Positions 46,310-56,497 of a stretch of 64,000 nt of DNA are shown here, in pieces. Under the pieces are notes generated by a model, which ran no database searches, was not told where the DNA came from, and worked only from the letters and a program-made list of their open reading frames with translations. The stretch is taken from NCBI RefSeq assembly GCF_001654965.1, contig NZ_LXEV01000031.1:62001-126000 (forward strand), written 5' to 3'. The stretch is from Proteus hauseri ATCC 700826 (GTDB lineage Bacteria > Pseudomonadota > Gammaproteobacteria > Enterobacterales > Enterobacteriaceae). Numbering within the stretch: the stretch's first letter is position 1; each line of letters begins with the position of its first letter. The position numbers and the translations under genes were made by a program.

Positions 46310-46383
46310 TGCGAGTAATTTCCTGAATTTCACTGTGGATTTATAAACAATTGTGTGATTAACAATTGCTTAATAGACAAAGA

Positions 46384-46421
46384 AAAACGCCCCGTCATAT
46401 GATGGACGAGGCGTTGTTTTT
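46384..46421 (-). terminator. Terminator-like hairpin between gcvH and gcvP
   Basis: On the minus strand AACGCCTCGTC ... GACGGGGCGTT followed by TTTT, one mismatch, immediately behind the gcvH stop. It may reduce gcvP transcription relative to gcvT and gcvH. Confidence 0.65.
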
Positions 46422-46812
46422 ACTCTTCGTTATCTACCAACTCTTGATAGCCTTCGGCACTGAGTAAGTCATTTAATTCGCTTTCATTATTAGCTTTAAT
46501 GCGAAATAACCACCCTTCACCATATGGCGCACTGTTTACTCGCTCAGGAGAACCCTCTAACTCTTCGTTTACAGCAATAATTTCACCCGATAATGGCGAA
46601 TAAATATCAGAAGCTGCTTTTACTGATTCAGCAACTGCACAATCTTCGCCTGCGTTCACTTCTCTACCGACTTCAGGTAAATCGACAAACACCATATCAC
46701 CTAAAAGCTCTTGTGCATGTTCAGAAATGCCCACAGTGTATTCACCATTGCCTTCAGAACGAACCCATTCATGAGATTGTGCGTATTTTAATTCACTCGG
46801 TATTTGACTCAT
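46420..46812 (-). CDS. gcvH: Glycine cleavage system H protein
   Basis: 130 residues. The lipoyl carrier of the glycine cleavage system. The lipoylation lysine is in [25 protein letters not shown] at the start and GWLFRIK near the end are typical. ATG 46812 (MSQIPSELK) is the family start after a GGAGAG site; the frame is open to 46875 inside gcvT. Lies 34 nt after gcvT. Confidence 0.96.
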   Translation of the reverse strand: MSQIPSELKYAQSHEWVRSEGNGEYTVGISEHAQELLGDMVFVDLPEVGREVNAGEDCAVAESVKAASDIYSPLSGEIIAVNEELEGSPERVNSAPYGEGWLFRIKANNESELNDLLSAEGYQELVDNEE

Positions 46813-46846
46813 TGACCATACTCTCCATTGAAAATAGTTATGCGTG

Positions 46847-47941
46847 TTATACCAATGCTTTACCAGAACGAACAAATCCTGGCTTCACAACTTCGACTGG
46901 CATTTCACGATTACGCATTAATACAATTGCGCTATCTTTAATACTTGCAGGAACTCTTGCTAATGCAATGCTAAAGCCTAATGTTGGCGAGAAAGTTCCA
47001 CTAGTCACAATACCTTCTTGGATTTCTCCATTATCGTCAGTAAAGTGAACTGCTGTACCTGCTCGTAACACACCTTTTTCTCGCATCACTAAACCCACAA
47101 GTTTATCTGTGCCTGTTGCGCGTAATTTTTCTAATGCTTCTCTACCAATAAACTGACGATCCTCAGGTGCCCATGCTATCGTCCAACCCATATTAGCTTC
47201 GAGAGGATTGATTGTTTCATCCATCTCTTGGCTATAAAGATTCATTCCCGCTTCTAAACGTAATGTATCTCTTGCACCTAATCCCGCAGGTTTTACGCCC
47301 ACAGCTAATAACTTGCGCCAAAAATCAACAGCCTGTTCTTTTGGCATGGCGATTTCATAGCCTGCTTCACCGGTATAACCCGTTGTAGCGATAAATAACT
47401 CATCAAGTTGTACGCCATAAAATGGCTTCATGGCTGAAACAACTTGGCGTTGTTGTTCGGTTAATAAACTTTGGACTTTTTCTTGTGCATGAGGGCCTTG
47501 AACAGCAATTAAAGCAAGATCGTCACGCACTTGAATATCGACGGCATAATCTTTGGCATGTTCTGTTATCCATGCGAGGTCTTTTTCGCGCGTTGCTGAG
47601 TTCACCACAAGGCGATAGAAGGTTTTATCAAAGTAATAAACGATAAGGTCATCAATAACACCACCTGATGCATTAAGCATTCCGGTATAAAGCGCCTTGC
47701 CTTTTTCGGTGAGTTTAGCGATATCGTTCGCTAATAAATAACGCAGAAAATCATGAACTTGAGCACCATGTAAATCTACAATGGTCATATGAGAAACATC
47801 AAACATACCTGCATCGCGACGTACAATATGGTGTTCATCAAGTTGAGAGCCATAATGTAACGGCATCATCCACCCATGAAAATCCACCATACGAGCACCG
47901 CAAGCTACGTGCTCATCATATAACGGAGTCTGTTTTGCCAT
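46847..47941 (-). CDS. gcvT: Glycine cleavage system aminomethyltransferase, T protein
   Basis: 364 residues. It transfers the one-carbon unit from GcvH to tetrahydrofolate, releasing ammonia. Landmarks are [47 protein letters not shown] and [18 protein letters not shown]. First gene of gcvTHP, with GGGAAGA before the ATG. E. coli controls this operon by GcvA, Lrp and PurR; I cannot locate such sites here. Confidence 0.97.
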   Translation of the reverse strand: MAKQTPLYDEHVACGARMVDFHGWMMPLHYGSQLDEHHIVRRDAGMFDVSHMTIVDLHGAQVHDFLRYLLANDIAKLTEKGKALYTGMLNASGGVIDDLIVYYFDKTFYRLVVNSATREKDLAWITEHAKDYAVDIQVRDDLALIAVQGPHAQEKVQSLLTEQQRQVVSAMKPFYGVQLDELFIATTGYTGEAGYEIAMPKEQAVDFWRKLLAVGVKPAGLGARDTLRLEAGMNLYSQEMDETINPLEANMGWTIAWAPEDRQFIGREALEKLRATGTDKLVGLVMREKGVLRAGTAVHFTDDNGEIQEGIVTSGTFSPTLGFSIALARVPASIKDSAIVLMRNREMPVEVVKPGFVRSGKALV

Positions 47942-48355
47942 TCTTCCCTCTTTCTACTTTTACTTTAGATTATTCAGAGAACGCATATTGTTAAATATAA
48001 AATAGAACCTGATTAAAAATCATAGAATTAACTAGTAAGTTAAATTAATTTTTAAACATACATTTAACAATCATGAGCAATTAACGTACAACGCAAACGA
48101 TACCATCCCCTTGAACTTAGCATTATGAGAAAAAATAAACCATAAGTTAAAATAGGGTATTGCCGTTCTTAATGATAAGGGAGAGCTATAAGTATGCAGA
48201 ACTAATGATTGTAAATATGCGGTTCAACACTCATTTTTAGTGAAGAATTACTGAAAAAGGGGAGGTATCACAAAGAATAGGCTGAAAAAATAGATTTTTT
48301 TAGTTCTATTTCTTCAGCTAGATATAAGTAAAAGTAATGTGAAACAAGAGATAAA
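47942..48355. other. Control region of the gcvTHP operon
   Basis: About 410 bases between ubiI and gcvT. It must hold the gcv promoter. I looked for a glycine riboswitch (paired GGAGAG-type aptamers) and do not see one, as expected for enterobacteria using GcvA. No clear operator can be named. Confidence 0.45.
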
Positions 48356-49591
48356 TTAGATTTTTTCAACTGAAGTGGAATTTTTATCACTTAGCCATTC
48401 AGGTAAATCAGAAATGCCCATTGCTTGCTCAAGCAACTTAGGTTTTACGCCTGGTAAACTATCTGCTAACGAAAGCCCTATATCTCTTACTAATTTTTTA
48501 ACTGGGTTATTGCCAGCAAAAAGCTCTCTAAATCCTTGCATACTAGCCAACATAACCGCAGCCGCATGTTTACGACGTCGTTCAAAACGTCTCAAATAGA
48601 GATATTCACCAAAATCTTTGCCTTCTGCTTTCAGGCGTCTAATTTCACCAATTAATTCGGCCACATCCATAAAACCAAGATTAACACCTTGTCCTGCTAA
48701 AGGATGAATTGTATGAGCCGCATCACCTAATAGCGCTAAGCGAGGAGCCGCAAATTGACGAGCATAACGGCCTGTTAGCGGTATTGTCATACGTTCGCTG
48801 ATTAACTCACATTGTCCTAAGCGCATATCAAAAGTAACACCTAGTGTACGCTCAAATAAGGTTTTATCGGCATTTTTATATTCTTGCGCCAGATTTGCGG
48901 GTAAAGACCAAACAATAGAACTTGTTTGTGGGTCTGATAGTGGTAAAAACGCTAAAATACCTTCACCATGAAAGACTTGGCGAGCGATATTTTCATGAGG
49001 TTGTTCAGTACGAATAGTAGAAACTAATGCGTGATGTTCATAATCCCAAAAAGTCAGTGGAATATCTGCATTTTTACGCAGCCAAGAGTTGGCACCATCA
49101 GCACCAACGACTAATCTTGCGGTAAGCATCTCACCATCATTGAGCGTAATAAAAGCATCATTTTCCCCCCACACTACACGTTCAATTTGAGTGGGCGAGT
49201 AAAATGTAATATCACTGTGACTTTCGCATTTTTGCCAAAGTACTTCGCGAATTAAATGGTTCTCAATGATAGAACCTAGGTGAGTAAATCCCTCTTTTTG
49301 AGCCGAGAATTGAATGCGACCAAAGCTGTCTTTATCCCACACTTCCATACCTTGATAAGGTGTTGCTCGTAATGCATTAAGGTTTTCCCATACACCTAAT
49401 TTTTTAAGCAATAATTCACTTGCAGTATTAATTGCTGATACCCGTAATGCAAAATCATCTTGCGGGTGAAAATGTTCTGTTACTGGATGATTTTCTATTA
49501 TCGCTATACGTAAACCACACCCGTGTAATCCGCAGGCTAATGCAAGCCCTACCATTCCACCACCAGCAATAACAACATCAAATGATTTCAT
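48356..49591 (-). CDS. ubiI: Ubiquinone C5-hydroxylase UbiI (VisC)
   Basis: 411 residues. An FAD monooxygenase of the UbiH family: dinucleotide motif VVIAGGGMVGLALACGL at the start, LVVGADGANSWLR, and the FAD loop LLGDAAHTIHPLAGQGVNLGFMDV. It hydroxylates C5 in aerobic ubiquinone synthesis. Lies 28 nt after ubiH in the pepP-ubiH-ubiI order of E. coli. Confidence 0.95.
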   Translation of the reverse strand: MKSFDVVIAGGGMVGLALACGLHGCGLRIAIIENHPVTEHFHPQDDFALRVSAINTASELLLKKLGVWENLNALRATPYQGMEVWDKDSFGRIQFSAQKEGFTHLGSIIENHLIREVLWQKCESHSDITFYSPTQIERVVWGENDAFITLNDGEMLTARLVVGADGANSWLRKNADIPLTFWDYEHHALVSTIRTEQPHENIARQVFHGEGILAFLPLSDPQTSSIVWSLPANLAQEYKNADKTLFERTLGVTFDMRLGQCELISERMTIPLTGRYARQFAAPRLALLGDAAHTIHPLAGQGVNLGFMDVAELIGEIRRLKAEGKDFGEYLYLRRFERRRKHAAAVMLASMQGFRELFAGNNPVKKLVRDIGLSLADSLPGVKPKLLEQAMGISDLPEWLSDKNSTSVEKI

Positions 49592-49619
49592 AATAAAAGT
49601 ATCCTAAAAACAATTATAC

Positions 49620-50792
49620 TTAGTCAGTCCAACCTAAGGTTTGGTGTGCCAATCTGTTACGTAAAGCAGGAACAAGCTCCATTGCCATTAAGCCAAGATT
49701 GCGAGATATAATTAAAGGCATACAACGGTTAGCGAATACTTTAACTAGCCCATCAGTGATCCCGATAGTTTCTTCTCTATCGTTTTGGCGCAACTGTTGA
49801 TATTGAGATAGCACTTGGTAACTCCCAATATCAGCACCAGAATTAATTGCCTTAGTTAATGTATTCGCCAATGTCATCACATCTCGTAGACCGAGATTAA
49901 AACCTTGCCCAGCAATTGGATGAAGCGTTTGTGATGCATTTCCGACTAAAGCAAGGCGGTGGCTGATAATCTGATTGGCTTTCTGTAATGCGAGAGGATA
50001 ACTATTACGCTTGCCTATATGCTCAATGCGCCCTAATCGCCAACCAAAATCACGCTGTAAACGGGTTATGATTGTTTTATCATCCCATTTGGCTATTTCA
50101 GCCTGTTTTTCCATGGGATGACACCATACTAGTGAGCTACGTCCTTCACTCATTGGTAGCATCGCCAATGGTCCAAATTCTGTAAAGCGTTCAAACGCTT
50201 TACCTTGCGGGTCAATTTCTGTTTTTACATTAGCAATCACCGCGACTTGCTCATAAGGTTCGCGTTGCCGTTGGATATGGCATTGATGTGCTATTGCCGA
50301 ATAAGTCCCATCGGCGGCGACTAATAAATCACCTTTTAACCGAGTGCCATCATTAAGAGTGACTTCAACGGAGTCAATATCGCGATGAACATACTCAACT
50401 TTTGCTGGACAATATAATTGAATATTGGGCTGTTTTTTTAATTGAGCAAAAAGCTGGCGACCCGCATCGTGTAGCTCTATTACATAGCCTAAAGCAGAAA
50501 TAGCATAGTCTTGTGCACTTATATTCACAAAACCACAATGCCCTTTATCAGAAACATGAACATGATTAATTGGTGTAACAAAAGATTTGAGCGTTGACCA
50601 AATACCAATTTGATCTAACCGCTTTGCTGTGCCGTGAGCCAATGCGATAGCTCTGGCATCAAATCCCGGATGACCTTTATCAGGCTCTGACGTTTCAATT
50701 AACGATATCGAAATTTTATCTTTATTTAGTGCAGAAAGCGCGAGCGCAAGTGTTGCACCCGCCATTCCACCACCAACGATAATCACGTTCAT
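49620..50792 (-). CDS. ubiH: Ubiquinone biosynthesis hydroxylase UbiH (C6)
   Basis: 390 residues. A paralogue of UbiI: MNVIIVGGGMAGATLALAL, DLLVAADGTYSAIA and LVGNASQTLHPIAGQGFNLGLRDV are the FAD-binding motifs. It hydroxylates the ubiquinone ring. The frame is open to 50891 inside pepP, but ATG 50792 is the family start. Begins 13 nt after the pepP stop. Confidence 0.94.
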   Translation of the reverse strand: MNVIIVGGGMAGATLALALSALNKDKISISLIETSEPDKGHPGFDARAIALAHGTAKRLDQIGIWSTLKSFVTPINHVHVSDKGHCGFVNISAQDYAISALGYVIELHDAGRQLFAQLKKQPNIQLYCPAKVEYVHRDIDSVEVTLNDGTRLKGDLLVAADGTYSAIAHQCHIQRQREPYEQVAVIANVKTEIDPQGKAFERFTEFGPLAMLPMSEGRSSLVWCHPMEKQAEIAKWDDKTIITRLQRDFGWRLGRIEHIGKRNSYPLALQKANQIISHRLALVGNASQTLHPIAGQGFNLGLRDVMTLANTLTKAINSGADIGSYQVLSQYQQLRQNDREETIGITDGLVKVFANRCMPLIISRNLGLMAMELVPALRNRLAHQTLGWTD

Positions 50793-50805
50793 GTGGATAT
50801 TAGCC

Positions 50806-52116
50806 TTAAATTTTTCCTGCCATGAGAGCTTCAATTTCATCAGGATCTTTAACCACAGAGGCGGTAAGATTTTCATTACCCGTTTCTGCAATTAAAATAT
50901 CATCCTCGATACGAATACCAATACCTCGATATTCCTGAGGAACATCTGCATCAGGTGCGATATAAAGACCGGGTTCAATGGTGAGTACCATTCTTGGCTC
51001 TAAAATACGGTCACGTTCAACGCCATAATGCCCAACATCATGAACATCAAGCCCTAACCAATGACTTAGACTGTGCATAAAGAAGCGCTGATAAGCTTTA
51101 GTTTCGATCAAATGTTCGATTTCACCGTGCATAATGCCCAGTTTAACTAGTCCCTCAACCATGATATACACCACATGTTCAGTGACTTCTTTGATACTTG
51201 TACCAGGTTTGTACAATTCGAGAGAAACATTGAGTGATTTTAAAACAATCTCGTAAATTTCACGTTGTTGACGCGTAAATTTACCATTAACAGGGAATGT
51301 GCGTGTAATATCACCAGCGTAACCTTCATATTCACATCCTGCATCAATCAGAACCAAATCCCCATCACGCATTTTGGTTTCATTTTCGGTGTAGTGCAAA
51401 ATACAGCCATTTTCACCGCTGCCCACAATGCTGTTATAAGAGGGGAAACGTGCGCCATGAGAAACAAACTCATGCTCAATCTCACCTTGAAGCTGATACT
51501 CATACATACCTGGCTTACATTTTTGCATTGCACGCGTATGTGCTAATGCAGAAATTTCACCGGCTTTACGCATTAAGTCAATTTCAATATCAGTTTTAAA
51601 TAGACGCAGTTCATGAACTATTGGACGCCAATCAACAAGTGTTTGTGGTGCTTTTAAATTACGCCGAGAGCCTTTTCTTAAAGTATCTAAAGCGTTAAAG
51701 ACAATTTCATCCGCAAAAGCATATTCACCCTGCGCATGATAAACAACATCCAATCCATTAAGTAATTGATATAGCTGATCAGCAACATCTTCATAAGGTA
51801 ACGCTTTATCAATTCCTAGTTTCTCAGGTGCCGCATCTTGACCAAGCCGGCGACCAAACCAGATTTCCGCAGTAAGATCTCTAACGCGATTAAAGAGAAC
51901 ACTGTGATTATGAGTTTCATCACTTTTAATCAGTACAAGAATGGCTTCTGGCTCACTAAAACCAGTTAGATAAAGAAAATCACTATGCTGACGATAAGGA
52001 TATTCACTATCAGCGTTGCGCTGCGCTGTTGGTGCAGCAAAAAAGATAGCCGCACTAGCAGGTTTCATCTGTGCCAATAACGCCTGACGACGGGATAAAA
52101 ATTCTTGCTTATTCAT
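50806..52116 (-). CDS. pepP: Xaa-Pro aminopeptidase P
   Basis: 436 residues. A pita-bread-fold metallopeptidase removing N-terminal residues before proline. Mn ligands are seen in LVLIDAGCEYEGYAGDITRTFP (two Asp), SHWLGLDVHDVG (His), LTIEPGLY (Glu) and GIRIEDDILI (Glu). AGGAGAGGG precedes the ATG. Complete, close to E. coli (441). Confidence 0.96.
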   Translation of the reverse strand: MNKQEFLSRRQALLAQMKPASAAIFFAAPTAQRNADSEYPYRQHSDFLYLTGFSEPEAILVLIKSDETHNHSVLFNRVRDLTAEIWFGRRLGQDAAPEKLGIDKALPYEDVADQLYQLLNGLDVVYHAQGEYAFADEIVFNALDTLRKGSRRNLKAPQTLVDWRPIVHELRLFKTDIEIDLMRKAGEISALAHTRAMQKCKPGMYEYQLQGEIEHEFVSHGARFPSYNSIVGSGENGCILHYTENETKMRDGDLVLIDAGCEYEGYAGDITRTFPVNGKFTRQQREIYEIVLKSLNVSLELYKPGTSIKEVTEHVVYIMVEGLVKLGIMHGEIEHLIETKAYQRFFMHSLSHWLGLDVHDVGHYGVERDRILEPRMVLTIEPGLYIAPDADVPQEYRGIGIRIEDDILIAETGNENLTASVVKDPDEIEALMAGKI

Positions 52117-52170
52117 ACCCTCTCCTGTCTTTCTTTTATCTTTATGATTATCTAATTAATGGTGTGATTA

Positions 52171-52749
52171 TTAATGTAATATACGTTGGTCATCTTGTTC
52201 ATTACTTTCCTTGCCTTTTGGTGTAACAAAAGTAATGTAGCAAAGCTGAACAGATACTTTTACATATTCGGTGACTTCTTCAAGCGCATCTTCAAGCTCT
52301 TCTTGATTTTCCTCTTCGTCATAACCTAGTTCACCAATATTGCGTAAGTCAGTAATAACTTCGAGAAGTTCTTTATGATCAGATAATTTAGGCTGTGCAA
52401 CGCCAAGACCTAAAAGAAAATGATTTACCCAACCAGCAAGGGCATCTGCTCTTAAAAAAACAGAATCTGATTCTGCTGGAAGTAACATCGAAAAGTTAAA
52501 TACACTGTCATCGAGCTGTTCATAAGTCACATGATAAAGAGCTTCAAGTTGGTCTAATAACGTTTTAGAAAACGCTAAACCTTCGTTAGTAAGATCATGT
52601 AACAGCGTTTTCCAGCTACTATCGCGAACAGCACCACAAATAAACCCTGTTATCAACCCATGCATTTCAGCAGTAGTTAAAGGAACAGAGTGCTGCTGTA
52701 ATAAGGTATCAATAGACTGATAACTCGGTAATGTATTTTGTTTTGACAT
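52171..52749 (-). CDS. ygfB: YgfB family (UPF0149) protein
   Basis: About 192 residues, helical and acidic. MHGLITGFICGAV near the N-terminus, FLLGLGVAQPKLSD, and the acidic stretch EEENQEELEDALEEVTEYVKVS are UPF0149 hallmarks. No biochemical role is proven in enterobacteria. ATG 52749 (MSKQNTL) is the family start; an ATG at 52782 is also open. First gene upstream of pepP, divergent from zapA. Confidence 0.9.
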   Translation of the reverse strand: MSKQNTLPSYQSIDTLLQQHSVPLTTAEMHGLITGFICGAVRDSSWKTLLHDLTNEGLAFSKTLLDQLEALYHVTYEQLDDSVFNFSMLLPAESDSVFLRADALAGWVNHFLLGLGVAQPKLSDHKELLEVITDLRNIGELGYDEEENQEELEDALEEVTEYVKVSVQLCYITFVTPKGKESNEQDDQRILH

Positions 52750-52924
52750 AGAATAAAGGTCGCATTTAGGGGAATAGTTCAAGATATGCTACCATCAATA
52801 GAAGTCGCTGTACTAGTTAAGCTATGTTAATCATTGGAATTTTTGCAGTAATAGCGTTTAATACAGCGTTATAACCGTATACACTACTAACTACGTAGCA
52901 CAGATTTTATGTCAGGAAGGAATC

Positions 52925-53254
52925 ATGTCCGCACAACCCGTTGAACTTCAAATTTTTGGGCGATCATTACGTGTTAACTGCCCACCAGAACAAAGAGATG
53001 CTTTACTGGCTTCTGCTGCTGAACTTGAACAACGATTACAAGATCTCAAAGAACGCAGTGGTGTTTCGAATACAGAGCACTTGATTTTTATAGTGGCATT
53101 AAATATGAGCCATGAGTTGGCAGAAGAAAAGTTAAAAACCAGAGACTATGCCTACAATATGGAAGAGAAAATAAAAATGCTACAACAGTCCATTGAACAA
53201 GCTTTACACGATCAAGGCAAGCACCATGATCGCACTTTTTCAACTGCGAAGTAG
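52925..53254 (+). CDS. zapA: Cell division protein ZapA
   Basis: 109 residues. An FtsZ-ring-associated protein that bundles FtsZ filaments. The N-terminal [15 protein letters not shown] domain is followed by a coiled-coil helix ([12 protein letters not shown], then [26 protein letters not shown]). GGAAGGA precedes the ATG. Followed by 6S RNA, as in E. coli. Confidence 0.95.
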   Translation: MSAQPVELQIFGRSLRVNCPPEQRDALLASAAELEQRLQDLKERSGVSNTEHLIFIVALNMSHELAEEKLKTRDYAYNMEEKIKMLQQSIEQALHDQGKHHDRTFSTAK

Positions 53255-53364
53255 ATTTGTTCAGAAAGCACGCGTACACCACGAAATTAACAGATAATAG
53301 GTTGCTTTCTACAATTAAAATAATACAATAGTTCATAGATAGGGTGCTGAACGGCACCCAACAA

Positions 53365-53548
53365 ATTTCTCTGAGATGTTTGCTAGTGGGCCAGTCCCCT
53401 GAGCCGATATTTCAAACACATAGAATGTGGTGGTCAGTTACTTGTGAGCATACCCGATTCGTTCAGGCAGCCTAATGGTAATAACACTACGTTCACCTTG
53501 GACCACGGGTTCAAGGGTTACAGCCTACGGCGGCATCTTGGAGACCTC
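53365..53548 (+). ncRNA. ssrS: 6S RNA
   Basis: 184 bases starting ATTTCTCTGAGATGTT and ending GGCATCTTGGAGACCTC, with conserved segments GGGCCAGTCCCCTGAGCCGATA and TTCAAGGGTTACAGCCTACGG nearly identical to E. coli 6S RNA. The ends pair to form the closing stem, and the central bubble mimics an open promoter that traps sigma-70 RNA polymerase in stationary phase. Position zapA-ssrS-fau is conserved. Ends are placed by comparison with the E. coli RNA. Confidence 0.95.
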
Positions 53549-53558
53549 TATCTAAGTT

Positions 53559-53604
53559 CTAAACATTAAGTGTTTTATAAATGCTTAATGTTTAGAATTT
53601 TTTT
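53559..53604 (+). terminator. Terminator after 6S RNA
   Basis: Perfect 12-bp stem CTAAACATTAAG / CTTAATGTTTAG followed by AATTTTTTTT. It lies between ssrS and fau, which in E. coli are co-transcribed, so it probably limits read-through into fau. Confidence 0.8.
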
Positions 53605-53730
53605 TATCTCTTTTTTATACCTCTTTATCCAATTTTTAACCTCTCTCTCTATTCTTACCTCTAAAGTGTGATAAATTGACTCGAGTGATATTTTTCTATT
53701 AACACCAACCATTTATTGATAGGCTAATAA

Positions 53731-54324
53731 ATGACAAACGCCTCGCTTTTTCAACAAAGAGACCAAATCCGTAAAGTGGTTCGTCAAAAAAGGCGCTCAC
53801 TCACCCCAGAGCAACAACAACTCGCCGCTCAACAACTCAGTGAACAGGTTCTTTCTCATCGCAAAATCAAAGATGCAAATACTATCGCTCTATTTCTCTC
53901 TTTTGATGGCGAAATTGATACAATACCGTTGATCTCACAATTATGGGGATTAAAAAAAACTGTTTGCCTACCTGTATTGCATCCTTTTCATCGTCACCAG
54001 TTACTCTTTTTGCGTTATACCACTGAAACTATTTTAGTCAGAAACCGCTTTAATATTTCAGAGCCACCATTAAATGTGAATGATGTTATTCCCATTACTG
54101 ATATCGACATTATATTTACTCCTCTTGTTGCTTTTGATTCGTCAGGAGAACGACTAGGCATGGGAGGCGGTTTTTACGACAGAACATTAGAAAACTGGCA
54201 GCAAAAATCATTTTATCCAATGGGACTTGCACATACTTGCCAACAAGTAGAGCATCTTCCTGTAGCTGATTGGGATATACCATTACCTGAAATTATTACA
54301 CCGGAAAAAATATGGCGTTTTTAA
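53731..54324 (+). CDS. fau: 5-formyltetrahydrofolate cyclo-ligase
   Basis: 197 residues (YgfA). It converts 5-formyl-THF to 5,10-methenyl-THF with ATP. KVVRQKRRSLTPEQQ at the N-terminus and the ATP/folate motif GERLGMGGGFYDRTLENW are visible. Linked to ssrS as in E. coli. It is the last core gene before the inserted exporter. Confidence 0.94.
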   Translation: MTNASLFQQRDQIRKVVRQKRRSLTPEQQQLAAQQLSEQVLSHRKIKDANTIALFLSFDGEIDTIPLISQLWGLKKTVCLPVLHPFHRHQLLFLRYTTETILVRNRFNISEPPLNVNDVIPITDIDIIFTPLVAFDSSGERLGMGGGFYDRTLENWQQKSFYPMGLAHTCQQVEHLPVADWDIPLPEIITPEKIWRF

Positions 54325-54395
54325 TCTTAGGAATATATTCCTTTTAGTTATCTTTGTTTTTTTATATTAAAAATAAAATAAAAAATATTTAATAC

Positions 54396-54425
54396 ATCCC
54401 TTATGCACATAGTAATAAGAGGGAT
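54396..54425 (+). promoter_or_regulatory. Hairpin covering the ribosome site of the first exporter gene
   Basis: ATCCCT (54396-54401) can pair with AGGGAT (54420-54425), which contains the only Shine-Dalgarno-like sequence before the ATG at 54435. It may slow translation initiation. Short stem, so uncertain. Confidence 0.35.
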
Positions 54426-54434
54426 AAATTAAAA

Positions 54435-56495
54435 ATGTCCAACAATAAAAATATAATAAAAAGTATTAACATCATTCTCATTTTAACAGGAAAGGAAACA
54501 TTACCCTTAAAGTTAGAGCATAATAGCACCATAAAAGAATTAGAAAAAAAATATTCATTCAAGCTAAAAACAACAGAGATAAGGTTATTATTAAAAGAAA
54601 AAACAAATCAGCCAATTATTTTTTTAGATAAAAATAATAATTCTTTTGTTTTATTAAAAAACAATGAAAATAAACATCTAATATATAATATAGCAACTAA
54701 AAAAACAGAGGTATTAAACCATGAAAATCTAATCAAAAATTATATATCAAAATGCTACTTTCTTAAATTTAAAGAAAATAATCATTTTGATATTTCATGG
54801 TTTTATTCTGTTTTTTTAAAGTATAAAAGTACATTTAAAAATATTCTATTTTATTCATTAATTCTTCAATTATTAGCACTTGCATCCCCATTAGTTATGC
54901 AAGTTATTATGGATAAAGTAGTTATCCATCAGGCACTATCAACACTAGATGTTTTAATTATAGGATTAGTTTTTGTTGCTATTTCAGAAGGCGTATTAAA
55001 GGGCCTTAGAGAATATATTTATCATCATACAGCAAATAAAATTGATATGATGTTAAGCTTAAAGCTTACTCAACATCTATTTAAACTTCCTATTGGTTAT
55101 TTTAAATCTCGTCAAACAGGAACTGTCGTAACAAGAATAAAAGAATTAGATATTGTTAGAGAATTTATTACTAACACACTATTAATCTTAGTTGTGGATT
55201 TTTCTTTTATATTTATTTTTATCTTTGCAATGTTCATTCTATCCTTTAAATTAACATTAATATTTCTTTCCACTATTCCTTGCTATTTTATCTTAGCCAA
55301 ATTACTTGCACCTAGAATAGAACAAGCAGTTCAAAAGCTATATCAAAAATCGGCTATAAATACTGCTTTTTTAACTGAAAGCCTAAGTGGAATAGAAACT
55401 ATAAAAAGTCTTTCTCTTGAACCTCGATTTACACAACAATGGAATAATCAAACGCATCAACTTACTAATGAAAATCTGAGGTTAAAGAAAATTGATAATA
55501 TTTCTCATTATTTCATCACTTTTATCCATAAAATTACTACCGCTTTAATTTTATGGATAGGTGCTTATGAAGTTATTTCACTTTCAATGACAATAGGCCA
55601 GCTTATCGCCTTTAATATGTTACTTGGTCACTGCTTACAACCTCTTGGAAAAGCAATAGACATCTGGGGGAAATATATTAGAGTCAAAACTGCAATCTAT
55701 AACTTACAAGATATTCTTAACATTCCTAAAGAACAAGCACAAACAACAGCGACAATACAATTAAAAGGCGAAATAATTTTTAATAGTGTTACTTTTTATT
55801 ATAAAAATAATATGCCCCCTATTTTAAATAAAATTTCGCTTCATATTAAAAAAAATGAAATAGTAGCTATTATAGGTACATCAGGCTCTGGGAAAAGTAC
55901 ATTGGCCAAGATGATACCTAATCTTTATACACCACAATCAGGAAGTATTACAATTGATCATATTCCTATTTCACAACTTGATCCCGCAGTATTACGTCAG
56001 CAAATAGGTTACGTTTTACAAGAAAATTATTTATTTCATTTAAGTGTTTTTAACAATATTCGCTTATCTGTACCTAATGCCTCTTTAGAGAATGTTATTC
56101 ATATTACTAAATTAGTCGGTGCTCATGAGTTTATTCTAAAGCTACCTTTTGGTTACGACACCATTATCGCAGAAGGAGGTGCATCATTATCTGGTGGACA
56201 GCGTCAACGTATTGCCATTGCAAGAGCTATTTTATCCAACCCTAAAATTTTAATTTTAGACGAAGCAACGAGTGCATTAGACGATGAATCTCAAGAAATT
56301 ATTCAACAAAACACGCCTCTTATCGCTAAAGATAAAACAGTTTTAATTATTGCGCACCGTCTTTCAACAATTAAAAGCTGCCATCGAATTATTGTATTAA
56401 AAAAAGGCAAAATTATTGAAGAAGGAAAGCATGATGAACTAATAAAAAAACAAGGACATTACCAAAAAATTTGGCAACTTCAACAGGAAGGTTAA
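54435..56495 (+). CDS. Type I secretion ABC transporter, HlyB/RtxB family (first of two)
   Basis: 686 residues in three parts: a divergent N-terminal C39-like domain of about 125 residues without a catalytic Cys, a six-helix exporter domain (about 135-420: LLALASPLVMQVIMDKVV, PIGYFKSRQTGTVVTRIKEL), and an ATPase domain with Walker A GTSGSGKST, signature LSGGQRQR, Walker B ILILDEATSALD and switch IIAHRLST. It would energise export of an unprocessed, C-terminally signalled protein through a TolC channel. Followed directly by an HlyD-type adaptor and a second ABC gene, the RtxB-D-E layout. Very AT-rich codons compared with fau and serA suggest transfer. No substrate gene is adjacent. Confidence 0.88.
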   Translation: MSNNKNIIKSINIILILTGKETLPLKLEHNSTIKELEKKYSFKLKTTEIRLLLKEKTNQPIIFLDKNNNSFVLLKNNENKHLIYNIATKKTEVLNHENLIKNYISKCYFLKFKENNHFDISWFYSVFLKYKSTFKNILFYSLILQLLALASPLVMQVIMDKVVIHQALSTLDVLIIGLVFVAISEGVLKGLREYIYHHTANKIDMMLSLKLTQHLFKLPIGYFKSRQTGTVVTRIKELDIVREFITNTLLILVVDFSFIFIFIFAMFILSFKLTLIFLSTIPCYFILAKLLAPRIEQAVQKLYQKSAINTAFLTESLSGIETIKSLSLEPRFTQQWNNQTHQLTNENLRLKKIDNISHYFITFIHKITTALILWIGAYEVISLSMTIGQLIAFNMLLGHCLQPLGKAIDIWGKYIRVKTAIYNLQDILNIPKEQAQTTATIQLKGEIIFNSVTFYYKNNMPPILNKISLHIKKNEIVAIIGTSGSGKSTLAKMIPNLYTPQSGSITIDHIPISQLDPAVLRQQIGYVLQENYLFHLSVFNNIRLSVPNASLENVIHITKLVGAHEFILKLPFGYDTIIAEGGASLSGGQRQRIAIARAILSNPKILILDEATSALDDESQEIIQQNTPLIAKDKTVLIIAHRLSTIKSCHRIIVLKKGKIIEEGKHDELIKKQGHYQKIWQLQQEG

Positions 56496-56497
56496 TC

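Noticed and set aside
47942-48355. Glycine riboswitch before gcvT
   Set aside because: No paired aptamer-like GGAGAG blocks or terminator switch visible; enterobacteria use GcvA instead.
53341-53360. GGGTGC/GCACCC hairpin before 6S RNA as a zapA terminator
   Set aside because: No T run follows; the position so close to the 6S start makes it more likely part of the ssrS leader.
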